From contig JAPTJF010000054.1 of NCBI GenBank assembly GCA_029339195.1, forward strand, positions 62,001 through 126,000: 64,000 nt of DNA, written 5' to 3'. Positions 23,037 through 34,800 of the stretch are shown here, in pieces. The notes beneath the pieces are model-generated. The model was not told the DNA's origin and ran no database searches. It worked only from the letters and a program-made list of their open reading frames with translations. How positions within the stretch are numbered: the first letter of the stretch is position 1; every line of letters starts with the position of its first letter. This DNA is from Micractinium sp. NFX-FRZ. Its lineage: Eukaryota > Chlorophyta > Trebouxiophyceae > Chlorellales > Chlorellaceae. The translations under genes and the position numbers were made by a program.

Positions 23037-26000
23037 TCACTCCGCCTCGCTATCCGTCTCGCTGCCCTCTGTGCTGTCTGGCCCAACGGCATGTGCGGGG
23101 TTTGGAGAGGTGCCTGGTGAGGCATGACTCGTGCGGGGGCTGCTGCCATGTGGGCTGCGGTCCGGGCCTGCGCCTGGGCATGCCTGTGCTGCTGAGGCCT
23201 GCTGCCTGGGGCTTGCAGCGCCGGCTGTTGCTGCGCCTGTGGTGAGGGTCGCCACGGGAGTGCTTGCTGCCTCCCCGCTCTCTGCTGCCTCGGCGGGTGT
23301 GATCTCTGGCTGCACCCAGGAATCGGGGACCTCGCGAGTGCTGCTGCTGCTGCCGGCGCTGCAGGGAGGGTTGAGAGACGGTGCAAGGCAAGGTCAGCTC
23401 ATCGGCGGCTCTGTCGTTCAGCAACCAGCGCCTCCACCCTGCCAACAAGGCTCGTGAGCCACCAGACAGAAGAGAACGTGCTTTAACTGCATGTAGCGTG
23501 TCTCCGCAGCTGCTCTCTCAGCCCTGCACCCAAACCCATGCCAGCAGGCTTACCTCGCAGGGAACAGCGCCTGCTGCGCCGCCCTTTGGGCCGCCTCTGT
23601 GGCTACCACCTGAGCAGGGGCGCCAGCAGCGGCGGGCAATGGAGAGCTGCTCCTGCTGCCCAGCAGCAGCGCCGAGCGCTCGCCAGCAGCGCCACCGCCA
23701 GCCTCGGCCCCCGCTGCAGCGTCTGCACGGCCGTGCCCGCCGCGCACAAAGCGGCTGCGCAGCGCGAGCCAGCCGCCGCCCAGGCGGCCCAGCAGCAGCA
23801 TGCCACGGCGCTGCCACTGCGGCGGGCCTGCTGCGCCGCCTGCCTCCAGGTCATCCCCCGGGCTACGGGGGTGCGCGTCTGCCTTGCACACCGGGCAGAT
23901 GGGGTGCCTCGTGGAAAGCCACTGGTCCACGCACTCGCTGTGGTACCTGCTCCATGGTTGAGAGTGTGTGAGAGAGGGGTCAAGTCACGTGAGCAGGGGT
24001 AGCAGGTGAGGGTGGACCATGGGACAGGGAGGGGAGAGGGTGCAGCACCTCTTGTGCTGGCGATCCGTGTGCGCAGGCGGCGACGTCGGGGCTGGGTGTA
24101 CACAAGCAGGCATGCTGGTCGCAGCACGTCAGGACGCAGCACGTCATGCAATGCCGGTTGCAGGCCAGCGTGCTCACTTCTCCCGAGCCAGCTGCCTGCA
24201 GGATTTGGGGTTTGCAGTGGTCTGCGCCATGCCTCAACTCACCGGTGTTGGCAGGGCAGAACACGGAGCTTGTCGGAGTTCTGGTAGCTCTCCAGGCAGA
24301 TGGCACAGGTGTGCCTGTTGTTGGGGCGTGGGGTGCAGGGAGGGAGAGAAAAAGGAGAGGGAAGCATGGGATTGCAGTACGCAGCAAGCGGGGCGACGCT
24401 GGGCAGGTGGTGCACCGGAATGGCCGGCCGGCGTGAGGCATGCAAAACCTGGGTGTGGTCCAGCCCCCCTTACCTGGTTCCTCCGCCTTTGCGGCCGGAG
24501 TCGCTGCCACTGTCGCTGCCCCCATCTGCAGGACCAGGGCATGCATAGCAGGTGATGGGCGGGTGACACATGGCGGCGGGGTGGGGACAGGCACGAGCGT
24601 GCACCGCAGGCCGCAGGTCAAACAAGCACAACGCATGCATGCCGGTCGGGGATATCCCCCAGAGACCCACCTGTGCGCTGCTGCACTCCCGGCGCGCCGC
24701 CGCCGCCGCCGTCGCCGCTGCTGCTGCCGCCGCCATCCATTCCCTCCCTGCTGGCCTGCGCCCCTGCCGGCTCTTCATAAACAACTATGGGCAGCTGGCG
24801 GATGCTCTCAATTGACATGCCCTGCTGCTGCAGAGGGCCGTAGCCTGCGCCGCCGCCGCCTGCAGCACAAATGTACACAAGGCGATGAGTGGAATTGGCG
24901 GGGGCCACAGCAGCGCCTGCCTGCCTCGCATGCTCTTCCAAAGCCTGACGTAAAACTCCATGCACCTTCTTCGGTCCAGCCTGTAGCAAAGCGTCAAAGC
25001 GTGCGACTGCTCCTCGCGCCCCGCCACCCGACTGCCCGCCGCCCGAACCGTAAGCACGCGCACCTGCCACGATGCGCTGGCGCCGCATCACCCACAGCGC
25101 GCCCAGCACGATGTTCACCGCCAGGAAGCCGGCACAGGCGCTCATGAGCTGCGGGCAGGCAGCAGGCACAGCAGGCAGCACGTGGTGACAACATGGGCTG
25201 TGGCAGATGCAACAGATGACAGGCAGCTGGCAGCATGTCAGCCAATTGCATGGATGGTGGTTTAGGAAGCAGGCAGGTGGCAGCAGGCAGCGGGCTGCCA
25301 AGCACCAGCTCCCTGACCCTGGATCACCATGGACAGCCAGATGGCCTCGTTGCTTGGGGTCAGCATAACAACCTGCGCATCGGGGACAGAGTTGGGTTGC
25401 AGGGCGGCGGCGCATGTCGGTTGCACACGCACCGGTGGCAGCCGTTGCCCATCCATCCTGCCAGCGCCCCAGCCGCCCATGCCTTGCAGCACTGCCTCCA
25501 GAGCCTGGCGACCGCTCATCAATCCCACAATTCCTCTCTGCCGGCAGCCCACCCACCCCCGCTTCTTCCCTGCCAGCCGCCCACCAACCCCACCACCTCC
25601 CCTGCCAGCCGCCCACCACCCTCGCTTCTTTTCTGCCAGCCGCCCACCATCCCCACCGTCCCCCCCTGCCAGCCGCCCAGATGCACCCACACCCACCGTC
25701 TTCCCCTCCTCAATCAGCCGCTTCATCATGAGGCCGCTTCGGTGGGAGACAAAGACGGCTGGGATGAAGGGGTCCGGGTGGCGGGGATCCTGCAGGAGTG
25801 GCAGGGCAGGCAGGCTAGGAGCGGTGTGGGGCAGGACGTTGTGCGACACCCTTGAGCGGCCACCCAGGGCAGGCGGGCTTGGGGCACGTGGTGCGACACA
25901 GCGGTGTGACACACAAGCGTTTAGCACAGCACTCTGGGGCCTTCGTGTGCGCCGCACTTGCATGCCCACTGTCTGTGGTGGGCAACACCCGAGCTGTGCC

Positions 26001-27418
26001 ATGCAAACACCACACTTGAGGGCACGTTATCGCTCCGGTCAGTCCAACCTGGCAGCCAGGTACTCACTCCCGACAGAAGGTCACCCCAACTACCACCTCC
26101 ACCTGCCACCGCGCCCCCCGTCCCCTACCTGCCGCCCCCCGCTGCCCCCGCCCCCGCCCCGTCGTGCCACGGTTCGCTGCCGTGGCCACCCCACATGTTC
26201 AACCCGCCACTCCAACACACATACCTTGGCCATCAGGATGAGCGGCTCCACAGCGTCGTCATAAATGATGGCGGCAATGGCGCCTGCCGCCTCCGCCTGC
26301 GCCACCTGCAGCAGGGCGGGCGCCGAAGGGAGGCGTGCGTGCCCGATCACGCAGCAGGCGCAGGCCGATTGGGCATGGCGGGGCGTGCACAGCAAGAAGC
26401 CCTGGACCCGAGCCGAGAGCCCCACATGTGCACGCACCTGCAAAAGAGAAAGCTTACAACAGGGAGGAGAGCGAGCGAGACAGGCGTGCCGAGGTCCTCC
26501 GTACCCTCTTCCTGCCCTGCCCCGCCCCTTGCTGCTCGCTGTGCTGCCTGCCCTCCCCATGCATTCAACAACCTTCACCGTTTCCTGCCCTGCACACGCC
26601 CGCGCACCTTGACATCAAATGTGCAGCCCTCAATGTTCTGCGTGCGCGCAACCAGGGCAACCCAGGGGGTCTTGGACGCGGGGGGCGGGCGGAGGGAGGA
26701 GCAGGCATCTTCGGGATTGGCCACCTGCCAGCCAGACCGGGGGTGGAGGTGGAGCGGGGCGGGCAGAGGAGTAGCGCAACCGTGGCAGACGCTCTTGCTG
26801 CACCCGAACTGTGCTTGTGATGACGATAAACCCAGGCATGGGCAGTGCATGCTTTCCAGTGCAGCAGGGCAAAGAAGGGGTTGCTCAGGCAGCAGCAGGG
26901 CAAAGAAGGGGTTGCTCAGGCAGCAGCAGGAGCGGGCTACTCTGGTGAGTGAAATAGCAATAGTGGGCACGCACCAGCAGCAGCCCCGTGAGGCCCTCCT
27001 GGGGCACGTCTGGCCCAAAGTCGGCCGGCAGCTCGGCAAAGGATACCGAAAAGTTGCCGGTCTGCAGGTTGTGGCAGGAGGGGCAGGGCAAGCACGTTGG
27101 GGCTGCTGGCGGCCAGACCGCCGCCGCCGCCGCCACGCAGCCGCGGCGGCAGCAAGCGCCGCAAAGGGGCCCTCTCAGCGCGCGCCCCCTCCACCATCCC
27201 GCCTCCTTGCGGGAGGTGTCGTCTTGGGAGGGCAGGGGGCCTCCAGGCACTCAAGGACAGGCGGAGGGGCACGGCACAAGGCGCTCGGTGGGCCTGTGCC
27301 ACGGGTGTTGAGTCCAATCACGCACCTGTAGAGCCACAGAGGCCTCTGCCGGGCAGCAGAGTCCGACAAGGCCCAGGACCAGCAGGGCGAGGCCCCACGG
27401 TCTGGGAGATGCAGCCAT
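23037..27418 (-). CDS. PA-TM-RING E3 ubiquitin ligase (RNF13/RMR-like)
   Basis: Twelve exons, 542 residues: 27326-27418, 26975-27061, 26608-26724, 26225-26305, 25697-25789, 25328-25372, 25064-25148, 24671-24859, 24474-24525, 24243-24314, 23554-23946, 23037-23358. Order of parts: signal peptide (1-26), PA domain with GCTFDVK and AGAIAAIIYDD, PAVFVSHRSG, one transmembrane helix (about 179-193, before RRQR), then a RING-H2 at 284-325. Its ligands are C284, C287, C302, H304, H307, C310, C322 and C325, with RNF13-like spacing. The family sits in the endosome/vacuole pathway with the PA domain lumenal; plant RMR members act as vacuolar sorting receptors. The donor of exon 6 is ambiguous (25328 or 25318). 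The 204-nt stretch between exons 7 and 8 is open and in frame, so it may be retained. A Ser/Ala/Pro-rich tail follows the RING. Confidence 0.87.
25539..25680. repeat. Tandem minisatellite in RING-gene intron
   Basis: Four clear copies and one weaker copy of CTGCCAGCCGCCCA with pyrimidine spacers, starting near 25570, 25602, 25633 and 25666, period about 32 bp, directly upstream of exon 6 within the intron below 25697. It resembles the polypyrimidine/branch region repeated several times. Confidence 0.8.
26863..26930. repeat. 31-bp perfect tandem duplication in intron
   Basis: Two head-to-tail copies of a 31-bp unit containing CAAAGAAGGGGTTGCTCAGG begin near 26866 and 26897, with a third partial GCAGCAGG at the end. 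The copies are identical, so the event is recent. It lies between exons 2 and 3 of the RING gene. Confidence 0.85.
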
Positions 27419-27649
27419 TTCGATTGGCTGTGTGCTGTATACATGCACCGGTCACAATGAGCAGTAATTCCGTTTCGGAGAGCTCTGCGGCTCTTGGGGT
27501 TTGTGTCTAGCTGGCAGGACACCTGGCCAGCGAAATGGGGCGGGGAGCTGTCGGCGGCTCGCTCGGGGATCACGGATCACTTCGGTTGGTCGCCGAGGAC
27601 GCTGCAGGCTGCTGCCGACAGACCGGCAGCGGCGACGCGGAGTGCCGCT
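27419..27649. promoter_or_regulatory. Shared divergent promoter, RING ligase and lipid phosphatase
   Basis: Only 231 bp separate the two start codons, so both promoters and 5' untranslated regions must fit here or overlap. No TATA box or other named element is evident. Confidence 0.6.
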
Positions 27650-30600
27650 ATGGCGCAGAACCAGGACAAGGCTTGGAGGTGGAGAGACATCGAGTGGAAG
27701 CAGCTCTGGGCGAGGTGGGCGCCGGCACACGGCCGCCATGTGCAGCTTGAGGGGCAGGGAATTGAGGAGCAGGGCTTGCCGTGTAACCCACCTGCCTAAC
27801 ACATTGTCTTAGCCTGGCAGCACTCAGAAACGGGGAGGATCCCGGGACAAGCTTGGGGCCGCAGCAAGGGGGAGGAGTGTTCCCACCACCGCCGCGGCCG
27901 CCAATGGTCCTGCCAGTTGACTGGTGCTGTGTCCCTGCACGCCCTCCTTTGCAGGCAAGACTATGCAAACTTCTGCCTCACCGCCTGCCTGATCGTGGCG
28001 GCGGCGGTTGTCAGCTTTGTCGCACACCCTCACAAGCAGCCCTACCGTGAGCGCCTGCCGCCCGAGCAGCTGCCGCTGATGATGATGCTGGCCCTCGCTA
28101 GATGTTGATATCGATGCTGGGCCGTGGCCACGCGCTCACTGCTGCACGCTCACCCGCTGTGCCGCGGCTGCCCGCCCTGCAGTGCTGTGGGATGCACGCA
28201 TCTCCATGCCCATGCACGCAGAGCTGGACGAAATACCCAGCTGGTGGGTGGGTTGGTGGGCGGGTGGGATGCATTGGGTGGGCTAGCAAGGAGCTTAATT
28301 TCGCGCAGGCGGGTGTCACGGTGGGCAGAATATGGGCCGGTGGGTGGGCTGCGTGGGCTTGGGTGGGGGTGCTCGTGGGCAGGCACGTGGGGAGCCCGCT
28401 CACGTCATAGGTGCGCAGATGCTGGCCCCGCCAGATGGCCACAACGCAACAGGTCAGCTCCAGCGTCGACTTTGCAGACGCGCCAACACGTGTGCCATTC
28501 AGCCCTTGCACCCCGATTGCTCACCGTAGCCCACCCAATACACCATCCTGCCTTGCTGTGCTGGCCCCTGCCGTACTGTCCATATTGTGTGCTTTCCCCT
28601 GCAGGGTGGCCGTGTTCACCCCGCTGATGATGCTGGCGCTGACGGTCGTCGTGGGCGAGTTTGTGACGTCCCGACGCATGCATGCCTCCTTCACCGACGC
28701 CTGGTCCACCGCCATCTACTTCTTCCTGGACGGAGTGCAGTCCTTTGTGATGGGCATCTTTCTGACCCAGGCAAGCGCAACCATGGCAGGCGCAGTACGG
28801 AGCAGCGCAGCGCAGCACAGCACGGCATGCCTGGCGGCCCGGCCTGCAGCCCGTAGTTTTGTGTCCCGCCATCCCCTTGTGACAGCCGGCCCTTGACCAA
28901 AGCCCTCGCAGCACAGCACCAGCATGCCAGGGAATACACCAACGACTCACCCCAAACGCCAGCATACCTTGACTGCCAGCGTGCACCCCGTGTGTGCTTC
29001 ACTACTGCCGTCGCAGGTGTTCAAGTACACAGTGGGCCGGCTGCGCCCCAACTTTCTGGTGCGCTGCCAGCCCGACATCCCCGCCGATACCGTCTTCTCG
29101 CTCACCAACATCACCTCGGCAGTGCAGTACAGCCAGCAGTACCCCTGCAAGGGCAGCGAGGGCGACGTGGAGGAGGGGCGCCTGGCCTTCCCCTCGGGTG
29201 CGCCGGCAGGACAGGGCGGGGCAGGGGAGTGGCTGGTTGAAAGTGGGCTTTTGCGGGTCTGCATGCCGCACCCTGCTGACCCTGCAAGGATCCTTATTCC
29301 CCCATCCGCAAGCCACAACCCCACCAAAAACCTGCGGGGGTGGTGCACACCTGCGAACATCGACTACAATCGTCAAGCCATTTTCTGTCGCCTGCGGCCC
29401 ACCTCCCCCCGCCCTCGCCATGCTGCCCCCTGTGCCATAACAAGTCCCACGGATGCCCCCCCCGCTCCTGCCAGTCATGCAGGCCAAACCTCTGCCTGCT
29501 TCAACCTGGGAGTCTACGCCTGCAGCCCACCTCCCCCCGCCCTCCCCATGCTGCCCCCTGTCCCGTAACTAGTCCCACCGCTCCCCTCCCTCCTGCCAAT
29601 CGTGCAGGCCACACCTCGGCCTGCTTCAACCTGGGAGTCTACGCCTGCGGCTACCTGCTGTGGGTGTGGCACTGGCGCCACCCCCGCCCCCGCCGCCTCT
29701 CCTTTGCCCAGGAGTTCCGAGCCGACCTGCTCAACGTGCTGGCCAAGACCTGGATGCTGGTGGGTTTACTAGTGTCAACGCGTGGTGCTGTGTGTTGTGT
29801 TGGTTGTCTGTTCGCCAGAGCTCCAGGCCAGCTTGCTCGACATGCTGACCAAGACCTGGATGTTGGTGGGTTGTACTTTCACACCATATTGAATGCTGGT
29901 GGGGCTTTCCCCTTCTGTTTTTATTGGTTGCTTTGCCGACCTGCTCAACGTGCTTGCCAAAGTCTGCATGCTGGTGCAGGATCTGTTCCGTGTGCTGTGC
30001 TTTGTTGTCTGGCTTGCTAATAGTGTCTGGCCAAGGTCTGCAGTACACCCCACGTTGGCCTCCGTGGCCTTGACAGCGCCGTGTACCGTCACCGTACTGC
30101 CACTGTACTGCCACTGCACCGCCGCCTGGCAGCGCCCTCTACCGCCGACGTACCGATGTTGTACTGTCAATATACCGCCGATGTACCCTTGCTGTGCTGC
30201 CGCTGCACCGCCGATGGATGTACTGCTGCCGTATTGCAGACTGGACAGCGCCCCGCCCCGCTGATGTACCACACCAGACAGGCAGCCTGACCCGCAGGTC
30301 CCAAGCCATCCAGCCAGCTGGCCTTTCCTGCTTGCCTGCTTGCCTGCTCACCTGCTCACCTGCATACCTGCTCTGGCCCCACCATGTGTGCTCAACCCCT
30401 CCATCTCCTGGCCTGCCTGCAGGCCATGCTCTGCTTTGCCTGGGGCGTGGGCGTCTCACGGTGAGGGGGGGCAACTCGCATGCTCTGCTTTGCCTGCCCG
30501 CCCCCACTCCTTGCCCCATCTCAACAATCTCAACGTGCATGTTTAGTCTCCGTCATGCTGCAAGCTGTTGCGGCTTCCCGCCCTATCAGCATCATCAACC

Positions 30601-31333
30601 TACCAGCACGGCTTCACCAGCCTTTTGTTCACTCTTGATCACAGCTTTGCCCGATTCTGTGTCCCCTGTTTCCAGTGTCTTTGCCATCACGAGAGAAACC
30701 ATCTCTCACTGCCGCTGCTTAATGTTTTCGTCACTTGTAAGCACAATTGTGTCCCAAATATCACTTTCTCCCTCCCCCGCAGCATCATCGACTACCAGCA
30801 CGACCCCAGCGACGTCCTGGCGGGCGCCCTGCTGGGCACCATGATCGCCCTGGTCTACCTGCTGAGGGCGATCCCGCGCTGGCGCCGAGTGCTGGCGCCC
30901 GAGCGCGAGGGCCAGGGTGAGAGGGCCAAGGTCGCTTGCTTGCTGCTTGCCTGCCCTGCCCACGTTGCTTTCCCGCCCTGTGCTTTGGTAGCAGCTCAGC
31001 GCGAGGGGTGAAGGCCAGGGGTGCCTGCCTGCATGCCTGCCCGTCGTGCTGACCATGCGGAGTCCACCCTGGCGCCGCGTGGCTCTCATGGACAGGATGG
31101 CAGGCGGCTTCGACCCTGCCCATGCAGCTGGTGCGGGGCAAGGCGTGCAGGTGTGACAGTGGCGTTGCCTAATTTCCTGTGTGTGTGTGTATGTGCCGCG
31201 TGCAGTTCCCCCTGGGCAGTTCAGCTCTGGAGACATCGAGGTCCCAATCATGACCAGCAACAATGGCGGGGCGGGCACTTCTTCCATGAAGCAGCGCGTG
31301 GAAGTGAGCCGGGCTGGGGGGGAGCTGGTCTGA
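27650..31333 (+). CDS. LPP: Lipid phosphate phosphatase (PAP2 family)
   Basis: Integral membrane enzyme that dephosphorylates phosphatidic acid and related lipid phosphates. Nine exons: 27650-27714, 27955-28046, 28222-28243, 28605-28770, 29017-29197, 29608-29759, 30423-30460, 30783-30916 and 31206-31333, giving 325 residues. All three PAP2 motifs are intact: K118 to R125-P126 (KYTVGRLRP), P174-S175-G176-H177, and S238-R239 with H245 and D249 (SRx5Hx3D). Several hydrophobic helices surround them, starting with CLIVAAAVVSFVA. The intron after 28770 begins with GC (CAG then GCAAGC). Introns around exons 6, 7 and 8 contain partial copies of those exons. It is followed on the same strand by the diacylglycerol kinase, which acts in the reverse direction. 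Confidence 0.92.
29399..29525 (+). repeat. Upstream copy of LPP exon 6 start with its intron tail
   Basis: About 125 bp, including the intron tail and the exon start at 29483-29525, repeat the functional copy at 29526-29650 (exon start 29608). Exonic identity is near 95 percent by eye; the AG acceptor and the CTGCTTCAACCTGGGAGTCT core are kept. No GT donor follows at the matching place. Confidence 0.92.
29818..29990 (+). repeat. Two downstream copies of LPP exon 6 end
   Basis: Copies near 29830-29872 and 29938-29985 repeat the exon end at 29717-29759 (GACCTGCTCAACGTGCTGGC). The first has several substitutions and keeps GGTGGG after it; the second keeps CTGCTCAACGTGCT and ends before GGATCTG. 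The functional donor is the first of the three. Confidence 0.85.
30075..30265 (+). repeat. Degenerate GTAC-rich minisatellite in LPP intron
   Basis: Short imperfect units built on ACCGCCGATGTACC and TGTACTGCC recur about ten times. It is followed at 30325-30372 by a CCTGCTTG/CCTGCTCA run. Both lie between LPP exons 6 and 7. Confidence 0.6.
30479..30500 (+). repeat. Copy of part of LPP exon 7
   Basis: CATGCTCTGCTTTGCCTG repeats the 38-nt exon at 30423-30460, about 54 bp downstream, inside the next intron. Confidence 0.75.
30587..30625 (+). repeat. Upstream copy of LPP exon 8 start
   Basis: CAGCATCATCAACCTACCAG followed by CACG repeats the acceptor and exon start at 30780-30805 with a small indel. 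It lies upstream of the functional exon, as expected for a copy of an exon start. Confidence 0.75.
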
Positions 31334-31856
31334 TGTCACCCCGGCAGCGTGTCGAGCGCGCAGCCAAAATTGTGTGTGGCGACTCGGACCAGCTGATGCA
31401 GCTGTCATGCGCAACACCTGGCTGGCCTGTAGCCGAGCGCGCCCCACCTTTGTGTTCCACCAAACCCAACACGACCACCGGCACCCCAACCCGCTACACA
31501 TCCGTCCTTTTTGCTCGCTTCTGCTCATCCATCGACTCGCAATGGTTTGCCACCTCTCTGTCTGTTGTGCTCAGTTCTGCTCATCCATCGACTTGCAACC
31601 GTTCACGCTTTCTCCAGAGAGAGATACTGCACAGCCTGGGAGCCGCTCAACAGGCCGTAGCAAGCCGGGGGCAGGAGGCGCCGCAGGAGGTGGCCGCCAT
31701 GTCAGCCTCTTGTGTTCCTGCATGCTTCAAGGCGGAATGTTGCGATCCCGATCACAGTGCGCCTACGAACTAAGGTCCTGCTCAAAGCTTAGCGGCAACA
31801 GCAGCGCATCTGGGAGGCAGATCGTTCAACGCGAAGAGGAGGGCGCACTTAAAGTC
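31334..31856. other. Intergenic between LPP and DGK
   Basis: 523 bp between two rightward genes. It contains a direct repeat of about 43 bp (31507-31550 and 31564-31606, sharing TTCTGCTCATCCATCGACT). Otherwise no feature. It should hold the LPP 3' end and the DGK promoter. Confidence 0.55.
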
Positions 31857-34800
31857 ATGGATCAGGAGACGGAGGTGGAGCTGCAGGTGCGCAGCATCGC
31901 CCGGGGGGTGGCCGAGGCGACGGCGGTCACGGGCAGTGCCGCCGCCGGTGCGCCGCCCGCTGCCACACGATTCCGCCGTCAGCGTGGCACCAGCACTGGC
32001 TGCTTGGCTCATCACCTGCGCTACAAAACACTGTCCTGCAGCCTGCGCAGGATGTGGCACAGCCGCCCGCAGGCAGCGGCACCCACGCGCCCGCCAACGG
32101 CGGCGTGGGCGCCGCGGCGGCAGCCGGCGGCGGCGGCGCTGCCCAGCCGGCCCCAGCAGGCAAGCTGGCGGTAGCACCCACCACCAACCACAGGGAGGCG
32201 CCTGGTGAGGTGATGCTGACCAGCACGGATGAAAAGTATTTGGAGTACCGGCAGATGACGGACATGAGGGAGCCCTACAGGTGAGGGCCCGGCACCCCTC
32301 CCGGAGATTGAAGTGGCGGGTGCAACCCAACTGTTGCCGACAGCCTGCCGCTGCCCAGCGCTGGGGCAGCTGCAGGCTTCTGGCCGTGGGGAAGCGGACG
32401 CGCTCAGACGGCGGGATGTCGGGACGGTATCTTTTCTTGGGTGTGTGAGGAGCGAATAGGCAGGCTGGACAGAGGCTGCCCAGGTGCTGGGCAGCGGCTG
32501 TCGGCAAGCGCGCTGCAGGAACGCATGCGTAGCGGCAGCCACAAGTGGGTGGGTGTCCATGGAAAGCAGGTGGCCGGTACGAGGGGCAAGCTGGCTGCTG
32601 GCTCTGCATCCTGCCCCTGCCCAGGGCCGTCACACAAGCATCGTGCCTCTCTTACTCCCTCCCCCTCCCCCTTCTCCGCACTGCCCCAGGATCCCGGCCG
32701 AGTTCCTCGTGGGTTCCAAAAAGTTCATTGGGCCGGGCGTTGCGGACACACCTTTGATTGTTTTTATCAACGCCAAAAGTGGCGGCCGCGTGGGGCCCCG
32801 CCTGCTGACTGTGCTGTTCAGGAGCCTGGGGCAGGCGCAAGTGGTGAGTGGAGGGGGCAGGCAGGCGGTTGGCTGCCCTGGGGGCGGGGCCTGACGGCAG
32901 CAGAGAGCACAGGATTGTCTGCTGCCCGCCCGCTCTGTCTCATGCCTGCCTCGCTGTTGGCTACCTTGGTGTGCTGTTCGTTGCCAATGCCTGCCCTGCC
33001 TGCCCCCGTCCCCGCCCCTGCAGTTTGACCTGGCAGAGTCGCGCCCCGCCCCCGTGCTGCGCACGATTTGGGACAACCTGGCGGCAGCGGAGGCGCGGGG
33101 GGACAAGCTGGCGGGGCACATCCGCAGGTGGGGCGCTGTGTTGGCAGGGACAGCGTGCCTCGCTCCCTGCAGCTACCAGGGCTGCTCTAAATCATGTGCC
33201 TCGCTCCCGGCACCTCCGTATGCGCCGTGTCTCCCGCGCCGACTTGCTTCCCTGCCGGCCTAACCCCCCCGTGTGTTGCTGCCGTCACCTGTTGTTGTCA
33301 CCAATTTGGATGCCACCCCCACCACCCCCTCCGCCTGCCACCCCTCCCACTCTGGTTGCAGGAACCTGCGCATTCTGGCGGCGGGCGGCGACGGCACGGT
33401 CACCTGGATACTGAAATCCATTCTGGATCTGCAGCTGGACCCGCCGCCCGCTGTGGCCATCATGCCGCTGGGCACAGGCAACGACCTGAGCCTGAGCTTT
33501 GGGTGGGGCAACGCCTTCCTGGACCGGTGGATCACGGCTCCGCAGGTGGGCGGGGCAGGGTGGGGGAGCAAGGCAGTGGGGAGGGACGCCATATCGAAAC
33601 GGCGCAGTTTTGAGGTTGGGTGCAGGGGGCAGGCTGGGAAGTGCGCTGCATGTGGCACCCGCCTCCCGCTGTGGCAATTATGCATCTGGGCACAGCATCT
33701 TGTTGTGTTGCCGCTTTTGCAGCTGTGCGATACGCTCAAGCGGTTTGCGGTCGCCCAGCGCTACGTGCTGGCCATAGCCCTCAATGCCTCTTTCTTCCCT
33801 CTTGCGTGCTGCTGCTGCCGTGCAGCTGTGCAAACTCCCTCCAGCGGTTGGTGACGCGACCCTGTGCCACCTGCAGTGCTGGCCATAGCCCTCAATGCCT
33901 CTTTCTTCTCTCTTGCGTACTGCTGCTGCCATGCAGCTGTACAACACGCTCAAGCGGTTTGCCGACGCCTCGCTGCGCCACCTGGACTGCTGGAACGTCT
34001 CCGTCACCGCACCCGACCCCTCCTTCTTCACCGAACTGCCCTACGCCCTGCAGTTTGCCCCCGATAAGGTACGGTCGTTTAAGAAGTGCATTAAAACAGA
34101 CCTCTTGTTCCACGGAGGTGCTCTGCGCCGTGCAGTTTGTCCCTGATGAGACAAGTTGTTGTAGGTGGTTGAGCTCACAAATTGCTGGCAACAATCACTC
34201 GGAGATGAAGCACTCGTAGTGCGACCATCCGATGCTGTGCTGGCTTGTACTTTGCTCATCTTTGCATTCCCCCTCCCTCTCTGCCCGTACTCCACACCGC
34301 CCCGGCCTGCCTGCACACCCAGCCCCTCCTTTGTCACAGCAGCGCACCGACTCCTCCGACTGTTTTGAAGCCGGTGTGTAGGGCCAAGCGTTCCTTATCC
34401 CACCTCCGCCCATCGTCCCTCCTCACTCTCCTCATCTCCTCCCTCCCATGCAGCTCAACAAAGCCGGTGTCATGCTATGAGAACCACATCAGCGCGGGGC
34501 CCAGCTCTCCTTGCCCACCCCCACCTCGCCTCACCTCATCTCACCCAACAGCCTGCCAGCACACTGACGTGCCTCCAAACCATACAACTCCTCCTGCACC
34601 GGTGCCCCGCCTCCCCATGCAGCCCAACGAGGCCACCGGCATGTTTTGGAACTATTTTAGCGTGGGGCTGGATGCGGAAGCCGCCTACGGCTTCCACACG
34701 CTGAGGGAGGCCCACTCCTGGGCAGCTTCCACGCGGCTGGCCAACCAGGCATGGTACTCCTGGTACTCCTGCACCAGCGGCTGGTTCTGCGGAGCGCAGG

